A stretch of 64,000 nt of DNA from Nocardia puris (GTDB lineage: Bacteria > Actinomycetota > Actinomycetes > Mycobacteriales > Mycobacteriaceae), in contig NZ_QNRE01000022.1 in the NCBI RefSeq assembly GCF_003315035.1, positions 1 through 64,000 on the forward strand. Reading direction: 5' to 3'. This document shows, piece after piece, positions 16,094 to 24,524 of this stretch. The translations under genes and the position numbers were made by a program. How positions within the stretch are numbered: the first letter of the stretch is position 1; the number at the start of each line of letters is the position of its first letter. The notes under the pieces are model-generated. The model ran no database searches and had not been told where the DNA came from. It saw nothing but the letters and a program-made list of their open reading frames with translations.

Positions 16094-16255
16094 CGGTACA
16101 GCCTTCTCGATCCCGCCACCGATAGCTTCCAGCAGAAACGCTAGTCCGGCACCGCTCCACAGTGAACCGATTCCGGCCCGAACTATCGGATCACCGACGC
16201 CAGAGCCGAGCGCGCCGAGCGCCGGTCCGCGGGTGCGGACCGGCGAGGGCCGGGC

Positions 16256-17296
16256 TCAGCGGAACTTGACGTTGGTGGTCGCGAGGCCGAAGATCTTGCG
16301 GCCCAGCGACTTCGCGACGATGGCGATGACCGCGGTGCGGGTGTTCGGGTCGAGGGACTTCACGCGGCCGGTGTATTCGATCCGCCCGCCGGACTCGGCG
16401 CTCACGACGGTGTAGTTGGAGAGGCGGACGCCGTAGCGGGCGGCGGCGCCGGGGTCGCCCGACCAGGCCGAGACGAATCCCGCGCCCAGGCCCATGGTGA
16501 GCATGCCGTGAGCGATCACGTCGGGCAGGCCCGCGAGGCGGGCGATCCTGGCGTCCCAGTGGATCGGGTTGCTGTCGCCGGAGACGCCCGCGTAGTTGAC
16601 GAGGTCGCCGCGGGAGACGGTGGCCTCGCGCAGCGGAAGCTCGAGGCCGACGGTCAGGTCGTCGAACGAGAGCGTGGTCGCCGGGGTGCGCGCGGCGCCC
16701 TCCAGGGAGTACCGGACCTCGCCTTCCGGGCGGCGCGGCATCGGCTCGTCGCTCGACACGACCTCGTCCCTGGGCGTGAACACGGTGATGCCGTGCATCA
16801 TGACGCCGGCCACCGCACCCGTCAGCGCGGGATCCACGCCCTCGCCGGTGACGCCGACGACCGTCGTGTGCATGGCGTGCACGACCTCGCCCAGCGGATC
16901 GGTGAAGGTGTTGGTGACGGTGATCAGATCCTTGCCCGCGATCTGGCGCACCGAGGACAGTTCGACGTCGGTGACGAGCCGGTCCCCGGCCACGATCGGC
17001 TTGTACTGCTCGAAGACCTGCTCGGTCTGCACGAACGTGTCGTAGCCGCGCACGACCTCCTCGAACAGCCGCCGGTTGGCCGCCATCGCGGGAATCGAGA
17101 CGAAGGTCAGCGGCGCCACCAGACCGGAGTAGCCGAGGTCGGCCGCGGCGCCCTCGTCCCAGTGGGCCGGGTGGAAGTCCTGCACCGCGCGCGCGTATTC
17201 GCGGATCTTCTCGCGCCCGACTTCGAACGTGCCCTCCGCCTGGTAGTAGTACCCCACTTGCGACGCGACGTCGGGCATTTGCACTGCCGAGCTCAC
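16256..17296 (-). CDS. Fused HadA/HadB-type (3R)-hydroxyacyl-ACP dehydratase
   Basis: A 346-aa two-hotdog protein from GTG 17296; the long upstream extension in the same frame lacks family character. The N-terminal half (FEVGREKIREYARAV ... FHPAHWDE) resembles HadA/FAS1 dehydratase regions. The C-terminal half is a MaoC hotdog with the catalytic motif GDSNPIHWD near residue 240, followed by IAHGMLTMGLGAGFVSAW. In mycobacteria HadA and HadB are separate subunits of the mycolate-elongating FAS-II dehydratase; here both are on one chain. A role in mycolic or other long-chain acyl elongation is likely but inferred. Confidence 0.85.
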   Translation of the reverse strand: MSSAVQMPDVASQVGYYYQAEGTFEVGREKIREYARAVQDFHPAHWDEGAAADLGYSGLVAPLTFVSIPAMAANRRLFEEVVRGYDTFVQTEQVFEQYKPIVAGDRLVTDVELSSVRQIAGKDLITVTNTFTDPLGEVVHAMHTTVVGVTGEGVDPALTGAVAGVMMHGITVFTPRDEVVSSDEPMPRRPEGEVRYSLEGAARTPATTLSFDDLTVGLELPLREATVSRGDLVNYAGVSGDSNPIHWDARIARLAGLPDVIAHGMLTMGLGAGFVSAWSGDPGAAARYGVRLSNYTVVSAESGGRIEYTGRVKSLDPNTRTAVIAIVAKSLGRKIFGLATTNVKFR

Positions 17297-17497
17297 GGTG
17301 ACCCCATCCTTGGTCGAGGAACGAAACTCCCGGCACGATAGCCGAAACCCGGGCCCGGAAGTGGCGGACCGCGCACTTCGGTACACACCACGAGCACGGG
17401 TACCCCCGCACTGGCACACTCCACAAGGCACCGACGCGGGGTTGCCCGATATTCGCCGTTCGGCCACGAAACGGCTGTGACGGCGGACAATGGACGG

Positions 17498-17982
17498 ATG
17501 ACGCCGGAGCAGCGCCGCACCGACGCCGCACCGAGCTGGGCTTGGTACTCCCACCCGAGCCGCGCCTGCCGCCGCACGTGTCCGTCCCCTTCCGGTGGGT
17601 GCGTGTCGTCGGCGGCCAGTGCTTCGTCAGCGGACACGGCGCGCTCGACGGGTCGGGGCGCCCGCGCCGCCGTTCGGCCGCGTGCCCTCCGAGGTGTCGC
17701 TCGAGGACGCGCAGTCCTCGGCGCGCTCGGCCGCGCTCGCGATGTTCGCCGCGCTCCGGCGCGAACTCGGGAGCCTGGACGCGATCCGGGCGTGGGCGCG
17801 GGTCGACGGCTTCGTCAACGCCGACGCGGGCTACCGCAGACGACCGCCGTGATCAACCCGTTCTCCGAACTCGTGCTCGAGGTGTTCGGAGAGACGTCGG
17901 CGCGCACGCCCGCACGGCGATCGGGGTCACGGCGCTGCCGATGAATCTGCCCGTGGTGGTGTCGGCTCAGCTCGTCGTCTGA
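17498..17982 (+). pseudogene. RidA-family gene broken by several frameshifts
   Basis: RidA features can be followed through four frame changes: MTPEQRRTDAA, then ELGLVLPPEPRL and VVGGQCFVSGHGALDGSG, then FGRVPSEVSLEDAQSSARS and IRAWARVDGFVNADAGY, then TTAVINPFSELVLEVFGE, and finally GAHARTAIGVTALPMNLP with VVSAQLVV. Each change is in the same direction and equals the loss of one base. It is either a decaying gene or a cluster of single-base sequence errors. The intact order would be a protein of about 155 aa. Confidence 0.75.
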
Positions 17983-18075
17983 CGGGGGCCGCCGACCTGC
18001 GCCCGAGCGCAACTACGGCCTGAACGCGTAGATTCGGCGGGGTCGGGAGTTTCGGGAGTTCCGGAAGGTATTCGC

Positions 18076-19521
18076 GTGGGAACGGTTCTTGCGGTGCTGG
18101 TGGGTGTCGTGATGCTCGGCATCGTCGCCGGGATGCACTGGTATGTGTGGCGGCGGTTGGTGCGAGACAGCACGGCGACCGGGTCGCTGGGCAGGCGGCT
18201 CGGGACCGGGGTGATCGTGTTCGGCGGGCTGTCCCTGGGCGCCATGCTGGCGACCCGGATCGGCGATGTGCCGTTCGCGCTCGTCCGGGTGGTGTCGACG
18301 GTCGGGTTCCTGTGGGCGGCGGTGCTGATCTACCTGTTGCTCGGCGTGCTGGTGGGGGAAGTGGTGCGGCCGCTGCTGGCGCGGTTGCCGTTCCGGTCGA
18401 AGGACGGTCGGGCGACGAGCACGGCGAGAGACCTTGCAGCCGTGGGAGATTCGGCCGAATCCAAGGGTGCCGCTCGGGCACCGAGCGATCGTGAAACGCC
18501 TGCGCTCACCACCGGATCCGCGTCCTCCGCGACGGACACACCCGAGCGCGCCCACGCCGGAACCGCCACGACCGAGCGAACTTCGTCCGAATCACGAACC
18601 GCCGGAACGGCTCCCGCGTCGAACGAAACCGTGGCGGTCACCCCCGCCTCGCCCGCCACGGAGCAAGCCGAAACCACAACACAACCCACTCCCCTCTCCC
18701 GCCGGGTGTTCGTCAGCAGGGCGCTCGCCGGTGTCACCGCGGTGGCGGCCGTCGCGACCGTGGGCGGCGGCACCTACGGCGTACTCAAGGGCCCGGCCGT
18801 CAACTATGTCACCGTGCCGCTGCGCCGATTGCCCGCCGACGCAACGGGATTCCGCATCACGCTGGTCAGCGACCTGCACCTCGGCCCGGTCCTGGGCCGC
18901 GACTTCACGCGGACGGTGGTCGACGCCGTCAACGGCACCCGTCCGGATCTGATCGCGATCGCGGGCGACCTCGTGGACGCGTCGGTCGCCGATCTCCGAG
19001 ACGCCACCGCGCCACTGGCCGACCTGCGCGCCCCGCACGGCGTGTTCTTCGGCATGGGCAACCACGAGTACTACTCCGGCCCGGACGAATGGATCGAATA
19101 CCTGCCCTCACTCGGCATGCGGGTCCTGCTGAACAGCCGTGTCTCGCTGGCGAGTTTCGATATCGCGGGCGTGGACGACGTGGAAGGCGAGGCCTACGGC
19201 CGCGGTCCCGATATGGCGGCGACCCTGCGCGGCCGAGACACCACGCGCCCGTGCGTGCTGCTCGCCCACCAACCGGTCCTGGTGCACGACGCCGTCGACC
19301 ACGGCGTCGACCTGCAACTGTCCGGCCACACCCACGGCGGCCAGCTCTTCCCCGGCAACCTCCTCGCCGGCCTGGCCAACCCGACCGTCGCGGGCCTGGA
19401 ACGCTACGGCGACACCCAGCTCTACGTCACCCGCGGCGCAGGCGCCTGGGGCCCGCCCACCCGCGTCGCCGCCCCCTCCGACATCACGGTGCTCGAACTC
19501 GTGCCGGACACGTCGGTGTAG
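18076..19521 (+). CDS. Membrane-anchored metallophosphoesterase
   Basis: A 481-aa protein from GTG 18076 with GGAAGG upstream. Three or four hydrophobic segments occupy residues 1-100. A long Ala/Thr/Ser/Glu-rich linker follows (about 110-205), then an internal twin-arginine-like sequence LSRRVFVSRALAGVTAV with a further hydrophobic stretch. The catalytic domain runs from about 255 to the end with the calcineurin-like metal motifs SDLHLG, AGDLVD, GNHEYY and SGHTHGGQLFP. The phosphoesterase domain is probably placed on the outer face, but the topology is uncertain. The substrate is unknown; YkuE-like UDP-sugar or lipid phosphatases are relatives. Confidence 0.85.
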   Translation: MGTVLAVLVGVVMLGIVAGMHWYVWRRLVRDSTATGSLGRRLGTGVIVFGGLSLGAMLATRIGDVPFALVRVVSTVGFLWAAVLIYLLLGVLVGEVVRPLLARLPFRSKDGRATSTARDLAAVGDSAESKGAARAPSDRETPALTTGSASSATDTPERAHAGTATTERTSSESRTAGTAPASNETVAVTPASPATEQAETTTQPTPLSRRVFVSRALAGVTAVAAVATVGGGTYGVLKGPAVNYVTVPLRRLPADATGFRITLVSDLHLGPVLGRDFTRTVVDAVNGTRPDLIAIAGDLVDASVADLRDATAPLADLRAPHGVFFGMGNHEYYSGPDEWIEYLPSLGMRVLLNSRVSLASFDIAGVDDVEGEAYGRGPDMAATLRGRDTTRPCVLLAHQPVLVHDAVDHGVDLQLSGHTHGGQLFPGNLLAGLANPTVAGLERYGDTQLYVTRGAGAWGPPTRVAAPSDITVLELVPDTSV

Positions 19522-19748
19522 CACCGTGAGCCGCTGATCATCAGTGGCACAACGCATTCGGCGAGCGCACCGGAATCGGATCGCCGGCAGCGTCCGACAC
19601 CGCGACCCGGCCGGTGCGCCGTGTCAGGACTCCTTCGCCGGTACCGGCGCCTCGACCGCCGTTCGGCACTTCCGCAGCGCGGCGGGCACGGACGCGGCTA
19701 CTCGAGGAGAGGCGGCAGCGGTTTTTCGACCGCGACTGTCTGCGCGCG

Positions 19749-21074
19749 TCAATCCAGCTCAACCGCGGCCGGATGATCGACCGGGGTGCCATTGCCCACG
19801 CGTGCCGGGTCGAAGCGATACCGCAGGGTGATCGGGATGAGAAGCGCCACAAGGATTGCCGCGATGACGACCAGGACGCCGCCACCGGAGACAGCGAGGG
19901 TGGTGCCGACCGAGGCCGCCGTGACGCCGTGGGCGAGGTCGCCGAGACGCTGGCCGCCTGCGACAGAGACGTTGAACAGCCCCTGGAGGCGGCCGCGCAT
20001 GTCGTCGGTGGTGAGTTGCTGAATCATGGTGGAGCGGAAGATGACCGAGATCAGGTCGCCCACGCCCGCCAGGACGAGGAAGAGGAGCGCGGGGATCAGG
20101 CCGCCGCTGCCCAGCAGGGCGCTCAGCCCGAAACCGGTGATGCCCACGCCCCAGATGACGACGCCGACCACCACCGCCGCGCCGTGGCGGCGCACCCGCG
20201 ACACCCAGCCGGAGAAGACGCCGCCGAGCACCGAGCCGATCGCCAGCGCGGCGAACAGGACGCCGACGACCATTTCACCGTCCCCGCCCGCGGCGAAATG
20301 GTCGTCGGCCAGTTCCGGGAACAACACCCGGGGCAGTCCCGCCACCATCGCGACGAGATCGAGGAGGAACACGGCCGCGAGCAGCCGCCGCGAGGAGAGG
20401 TAGACCAGGCCGGACCAGATCTCACGAACCCCGGACGCGGTGACCCGTCCGCTCGGCGGTAACGCGGGCAGGCGGTAGGCCGCCCACACCGTCGCGAGCA
20501 TCGCCACCGAATCGAGCAGGTAGGCGTAGGCGGGGCCGCCACCGGCGAGAAGGACTCCCGCACACAGGCTTCCGGCGATTCCGCCGATCTGGATGACCGT
20601 CATCTCCAGCGTGTTCGCCGCCGCGAGCCGATCGGCGGGCAGAATGCGCGGGAAGATGGCGTTGCGGGTCGGCTGGTTCACCGCGATGCACGCCTGCTGG
20701 AACACCAGGACGGCGTAGAGCAGCCAGACGTTGTCCAGCCGCAGGAAGGCCTGCGCGGCCAGCAGCGCCGTCGCCACGACCATCCCGGCCGAACTGGCGA
20801 GCAACAGGGTGCGCCGGTCGAGCACATCGGCCAGTGCCCCGCCCCACAGCCCGAACACCACCAGCGGCGCGAGCACGAACACGCCCGCCAGTCCCACGTA
20901 GGCCGACGATCCGGTGATCGCGTAGATCTGGAACGGCACCGCGATCACGGTCAGCTGCGCACCGGAGACCGACACGATCCCACTCAGCCACAATCGCCGG
21001 AACTCCGGGTGGGACAACGGTTTCCGGTCGATGAGCACCGCGCCGAGCCGGATGTCGCCCATCATCTCCCCCAT
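19749..21074 (-). CDS. MFS transporter, EntS/MFS_3-like exporter
   Basis: A 441-aa membrane protein of 12 hydrophobic segments with the MFS_3 pattern FRRLWLSGIVSVSGAQLTVIAVPFQ and GLWGGALADVLDRRTLLL. Relatives export enterobactin-type siderophores or macrolides. The start may instead be ATG 21062, since a GGGGGAG motif lies between the two candidate starts. It follows the oxidoreductase gene at 21105 by about 30 bp in the same direction and could be co-transcribed with it. Confidence 0.82.
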   Translation of the reverse strand: MGEMMGDIRLGAVLIDRKPLSHPEFRRLWLSGIVSVSGAQLTVIAVPFQIYAITGSSAYVGLAGVFVLAPLVVFGLWGGALADVLDRRTLLLASSAGMVVATALLAAQAFLRLDNVWLLYAVLVFQQACIAVNQPTRNAIFPRILPADRLAAANTLEMTVIQIGGIAGSLCAGVLLAGGGPAYAYLLDSVAMLATVWAAYRLPALPPSGRVTASGVREIWSGLVYLSSRRLLAAVFLLDLVAMVAGLPRVLFPELADDHFAAGGDGEMVVGVLFAALAIGSVLGGVFSGWVSRVRRHGAAVVVGVVIWGVGITGFGLSALLGSGGLIPALLFLVLAGVGDLISVIFRSTMIQQLTTDDMRGRLQGLFNVSVAGGQRLGDLAHGVTAASVGTTLAVSGGGVLVVIAAILVALLIPITLRYRFDPARVGNGTPVDHPAAVELD

Positions 21075-21104
21075 CTTCGCTTGCGCGGCGGTCGTTCACC
21101 GGGT

Positions 21105-22052
21105 TCACGGCACCAGGACGATCTTGTGCCGCACCCGAGCCGACCGCTCCCATGCCCGCGCCACCTCGGCCAGCGGGACGCGCTCGCAGTCGACCCGCAG
21201 CTCGCCCCGATCGGCCCATTCCGCCAGTTGCCGGTACGAGCGCGTCATGGCCTCGGGCCCGTGGTGGACCGGCATGAACCCGACGACCGTCGCGCCGAGC
21301 GAGCGCAGCACCTGCGCGGGCAGCGACGCAGAAGCCCCCGCGCGGTCGCCCACCTGCACCAACCGGACGCCCGGATTGCCCGCGGCCAGCGCGGCGACGG
21401 CCGGATCGCCCCAGGTGTAGTCGACCACGATGTCGACCCCGCCGCCCGAGGCCCGCCGGATCGCCTCGGTCAGACCCACGATGTCCGACCCCCCTGCGGT
21501 CGACACCGTCGCGGTCGCGCCGAGTTCGATCGTGTCGGCCAGGGCTTCGGGGTCGCGGCCGACGACGGTGATGGTGCCCGCGCCGAGCAACCGTGCCGCC
21601 TGCACCGCGAGCCTGCCGACCACCCCACTGCCACCCAGCAGCGCGACGTGCTCCCCCGGGCGCATCCGCGCGGCATCGGTGAGCGGCATGAGGGCGGCCA
21701 TCCCGCTGTTGCCGAGGGTGGCCGCGACCGGGAAGTCGACACCGTCGGGTATCGGTATCGCGAAACCCGGTGGTACCACGGTGTATTCGGCCATCGCACC
21801 GAAGGGCGCGAGCGGCCTGCCGAAATAGACGCGCCGGTTGTCGGCGGTGACGCCGGCGCCCTCGATCCCGGTGATCACCGGGAAGGACTCCGGGCTCAGG
21901 TAGTGCTCCCCCGCGGCGGTGATCCGGTCGATGGCGTTGATCGTCGCGGCGGCCACCTCGATCGCGGTGGCGCCGGGAAACGCGGCCGGATCGGGGGCGT
22001 CGAACTCCCCGTACTCCGGTGCGCCGAAACGACGCAGAATCGCGGCCTTCAT
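21105..22052 (-). CDS. Zinc-independent MDR-family quinone oxidoreductase
   Basis: A 315-aa medium-chain dehydrogenase/reductase starting at ATG 22052 with GGAGG upstream. The start MKAAILRRFGAPEYGEFDAP and the coenzyme turn VALLGGSGVVGRLAVQAA are typical. Zinc-binding cysteine clusters are absent, as in NADPH:quinone reductases. It is divergent from a TetR gene and separated from it by a long inverted repeat, so it is probably induced by a toxic compound sensed by that repressor. Confidence 0.82.
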   Translation of the reverse strand: MKAAILRRFGAPEYGEFDAPDPAAFPGATAIEVAAATINAIDRITAAGEHYLSPESFPVITGIEGAGVTADNRRVYFGRPLAPFGAMAEYTVVPPGFAIPIPDGVDFPVAATLGNSGMAALMPLTDAARMRPGEHVALLGGSGVVGRLAVQAARLLGAGTITVVGRDPEALADTIELGATATVSTAGGSDIVGLTEAIRRASGGGVDIVVDYTWGDPAVAALAAGNPGVRLVQVGDRAGASASLPAQVLRSLGATVVGFMPVHHGPEAMTRSYRQLAEWADRGELRVDCERVPLAEVARAWERSARVRHKIVLVP

Positions 22053-22065
22053 GCCGCCTCCATTC

Positions 22066-22098
22066 GATGAATCAACATTCAGTGAATTACGATTCATC
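22066..22098. promoter_or_regulatory. TetR operator between oxidoreductase and TetR gene
   Basis: GATGAATC (22066-22073) and GATTCATC (22091-22098) form a perfect 8-bp-arm inverted repeat with a 17-bp spacer. The spacer contains a second small palindrome ATTCA-G-TGAAT (22077-22087). It lies in the divergent gap and is the likely site for the adjacent TetR. Confidence 0.7.
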
Positions 22099-22138
22099 AC
22101 AGTACACTGCCCGGGAACGCTGTCAAGGAGGGATCGAC

Positions 22139-22756
22139 ATCGCCACATCGGCCGGGCCGACGCGCAGGCAGTTGCAGGCGGCGCGCACGACCAGCGAGCT
22201 CAAGTCCGCGGCGCGGGCGGTCTTCGCGCGCCAGGGGTACCTCAACACCAAGATCTCCGACATCACGGCGGAGGCGGGGCGGGCGGCGGGCTCGTTCTAC
22301 AACCACTTCCAGAGCAAAGAGGACATCCTCGCCGCGCTGGCCGACGACATCGGCGCCGACGCCGACGTGCGGGCCGAGCGCACACCGGCCGCCCGCACCG
22401 GCGACGACCCGGCCGCCGCGCTGCGCCGGACCACCCGCGCCCACCTCTCGATCTTCTGGCACACCTTCGCGGCGAACCGGGACGTGATCGCGGCGATGGA
22501 TCAAGCCGCGCTGGCCGCGCCCGCCTTCGCCGAGCGGATGCGCGCCTTCCGCGCCGAACAGCTGTGTCCGTGGGTGGCGTGGCTGGGCGAACTGGCCGCG
22601 GCGGGCGTCCGGCTGCCCGCCGACCCCGAGGTGACGGCGGGCATGATCGCCGCGGCGGCGGAGTCGATGGTCCGGTCCTGGACGGGCGATCCGGAGCGCG
22701 GGATCGACAGTCTGGTCGCCCTTTTTGTCGATGGGCTCGGGGCGGGGCGCGGGTAG
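22139..22756 (+). CDS. TetR/AcrR-family regulator with uncertain start
   Basis: The helix-turn-helix is clear (LKSAARAVFARQGYLNTKIS ... AGRAAGSFYNHFQSKEDILA), followed by a ligand domain. The nearest strong ribosome-binding site AAGGAGG (22125-22131) is correctly spaced for an ATC at 22139, giving 205 aa. A conventional ATG at 22067 would instead lie inside the operator and give 229 aa with a non-family N-terminus. The next start-like codon is TTG 22172. An ATC start is rare and is proposed only from spacing. It probably represses itself and the divergent oxidoreductase. Confidence 0.75.
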   Translation: MATSAGPTRRQLQAARTTSELKSAARAVFARQGYLNTKISDITAEAGRAAGSFYNHFQSKEDILAALADDIGADADVRAERTPAARTGDDPAAALRRTTRAHLSIFWHTFAANRDVIAAMDQAALAAPAFAERMRAFRAEQLCPWVAWLGELAAAGVRLPADPEVTAGMIAAAAESMVRSWTGDPERGIDSLVALFVDGLGAGRG

Positions 22757-22799
22757 AGGAGCGCTGCGATGCGGACGGGTCCGCGCACAAGCCCCTACC

Positions 22800-24524
22800 T
22801 CACACCGTGATTCGCCACCCCCGCGCACGCTCGCGTTCCCGCCAGAAGTCGCGGTAGCGCCCGGGCGCGGCGAGGAGTTCGGCGTGCGTGCCCACCGCCG
22901 TGAGTTCGCCGCCGTCGAGGACGAGGATCTGGTCGGCGCCCGCGATGGTGTGCAGGCGGTGCGCCACCACCAGCACGGTGCGGTCGGCGGCGAGGGTGCG
23001 CAGGGCGTCGGCGACGGCCGCTTCGTTACCGGGGTCGAGGGCGGCGGTCGCCTCGTCGAGCAGCACGATCGGGGCGTCCTTGACCAGCGCGCGGGCGATC
23101 GAAATACGTTGGCGCTCACCGCCGGAGAGGTTCGCGCCGCCCTCGCCGACGCGCGTGTCCCACCCGTCGGGCAGCCGGTCCACGATCTCGTCCACGCGCG
23201 CCCGCCGCGCGGCCTCCCGGATCTCGGCGGTGGTGGCGCCCGGCCTGCCGACGCCGATATTGGCTTCGATGGTGTCGTCGAACAGGTAGACGTCCTGGAA
23301 CACCAGCGCGATCTGGTCGAACAGGGCGTCGGCGGCGTACTCGCGCACGTCGACACCGCCCACCGTCACGGTGCCCGCGTCGGCGTCCCAGAAACGCGCC
23401 ACCAGGCGCAGGATCGTGGTCTTCCCCGCGCCGGACGGCCCGACGATCGCGGTGACCGTGCCGGGGCTGGCTTCGAAGCTGATGTCCCGCAGCACTTTCC
23501 GGTCTCCATACCCGAAGGTGACGCGATCGAAGTACACCGTGCCCGGTGTCGTGGCACGCAGCGCCTCACCTTCCGGCAGCGGCGGGACGCGGAGCACTTC
23601 ATCGATCCGGTCGAGGTCTTCCGCGGCCATCCGCAGCGCCGCCGCGTGATCCACGATCTCGACCAGCGGACCGAGGAACCGCGTGACGAGCACCAGCAGC
23701 GCGACGAGTTCGGCCGCGTCCAGCGACCCGCCGAACGCCAGCAGCACCCCGGCCACGATCAGCGCGAGAAACGCGATCTGCACCGCCACCGAGAACAGCA
23801 CCAGCGCCGGCACCGCACCGCGATTCATCTCCCCGTAGGCGCGGCGCTGCCCGGTGAGCGCGTCGTCCAGCAGCCGGTGCCCCTCACCCGTGCGGCCGAA
23901 GGCGCGCAGAACCGGTTGGCGCTGCGCGAATTCCACCACGCGGCTCGCGGCCTCCACGGCGGTCGCGTCGATGGCGTCGAAACCGCGGGCGATCGCGGAC
24001 TGCGCGGCGCGGTGCGTGCCCAGCAGCGCCACGCCCGCCACGACCAGCGCGAGGCCGAGCACCGGGTCGAACGCGATCATGCCCACGGCCACCACGGCGG
24101 GCGTGACCGCCGCGCTCACCACCGGCTGCATCAGGTGCGCCGGCACGCCGATGATATTGGTGGTGCCCTGCGAGACGGAGTGCGTGAGACGGCCGGTGCG
24201 GTCGGTGTCGAACCAGCCGAGCGGAAGCTTCGCCAGGTGGTCGCCGATGCGGTGGTGCAGGCCGAGCAGCAGCAGGTCGGCGACGCGCTGACCTTCGATC
24301 GACTGCACGTAGAACGCAACGCCCGACGCCGCTGCGGCCACTGCCAGCCCGGCCAGCCAGGGCATCGCGGCGTCGCGGTCGCCGTCGAGCAGCGGGCGCA
24401 GCACCGGGACCACGAGCAGCACGCACAGGCCTTGCAGCACCGAGAACAGCACGATCAAGCCGATCCAGCGCGCGAACAGCGGCCGGTCACCGGGATCGAC
24501 GAGGCGGAAGAGCTTGGCGATCAT
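22800..24524 (-). CDS. ABC exporter half-transporter (permease plus ATPase), IrtB-like
   Basis: A 574-aa fused half-transporter. About six membrane helices span residues 1-310, then comes an ATPase with Walker A VGPSGAGKTTILRLV, signature NLSGGERQRISIARALVKDA and Walker B IVLLDEATAALD. The start ATG 24524 overlaps the stop of the partner gene (ATGA), so the two form a heterodimer encoded in one operon. It resembles actinobacterial siderophore-related exporters (IrtAB or YbtPQ type) but has no siderophore-interacting domain. Confidence 0.85.
   Translation of the reverse strand: MIAKLFRLVDPGDRPLFARWIGLIVLFSVLQGLCVLLVVPVLRPLLDGDRDAAMPWLAGLAVAAAASGVAFYVQSIEGQRVADLLLLGLHHRIGDHLAKLPLGWFDTDRTGRLTHSVSQGTTNIIGVPAHLMQPVVSAAVTPAVVAVGMIAFDPVLGLALVVAGVALLGTHRAAQSAIARGFDAIDATAVEAASRVVEFAQRQPVLRAFGRTGEGHRLLDDALTGQRRAYGEMNRGAVPALVLFSVAVQIAFLALIVAGVLLAFGGSLDAAELVALLVLVTRFLGPLVEIVDHAAALRMAAEDLDRIDEVLRVPPLPEGEALRATTPGTVYFDRVTFGYGDRKVLRDISFEASPGTVTAIVGPSGAGKTTILRLVARFWDADAGTVTVGGVDVREYAADALFDQIALVFQDVYLFDDTIEANIGVGRPGATTAEIREAARRARVDEIVDRLPDGWDTRVGEGGANLSGGERQRISIARALVKDAPIVLLDEATAALDPGNEAAVADALRTLAADRTVLVVAHRLHTIAGADQILVLDGGELTAVGTHAELLAAPGRYRDFWRERERARGWRITV

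Noticed and set aside
17297-17554. 86-residue N-terminal extension of the HadA/HadB fusion
   Set aside because: Arg/Ser/Cys-rich and unlike any dehydratase; the GTG at 17296 starts the recognisable domain.
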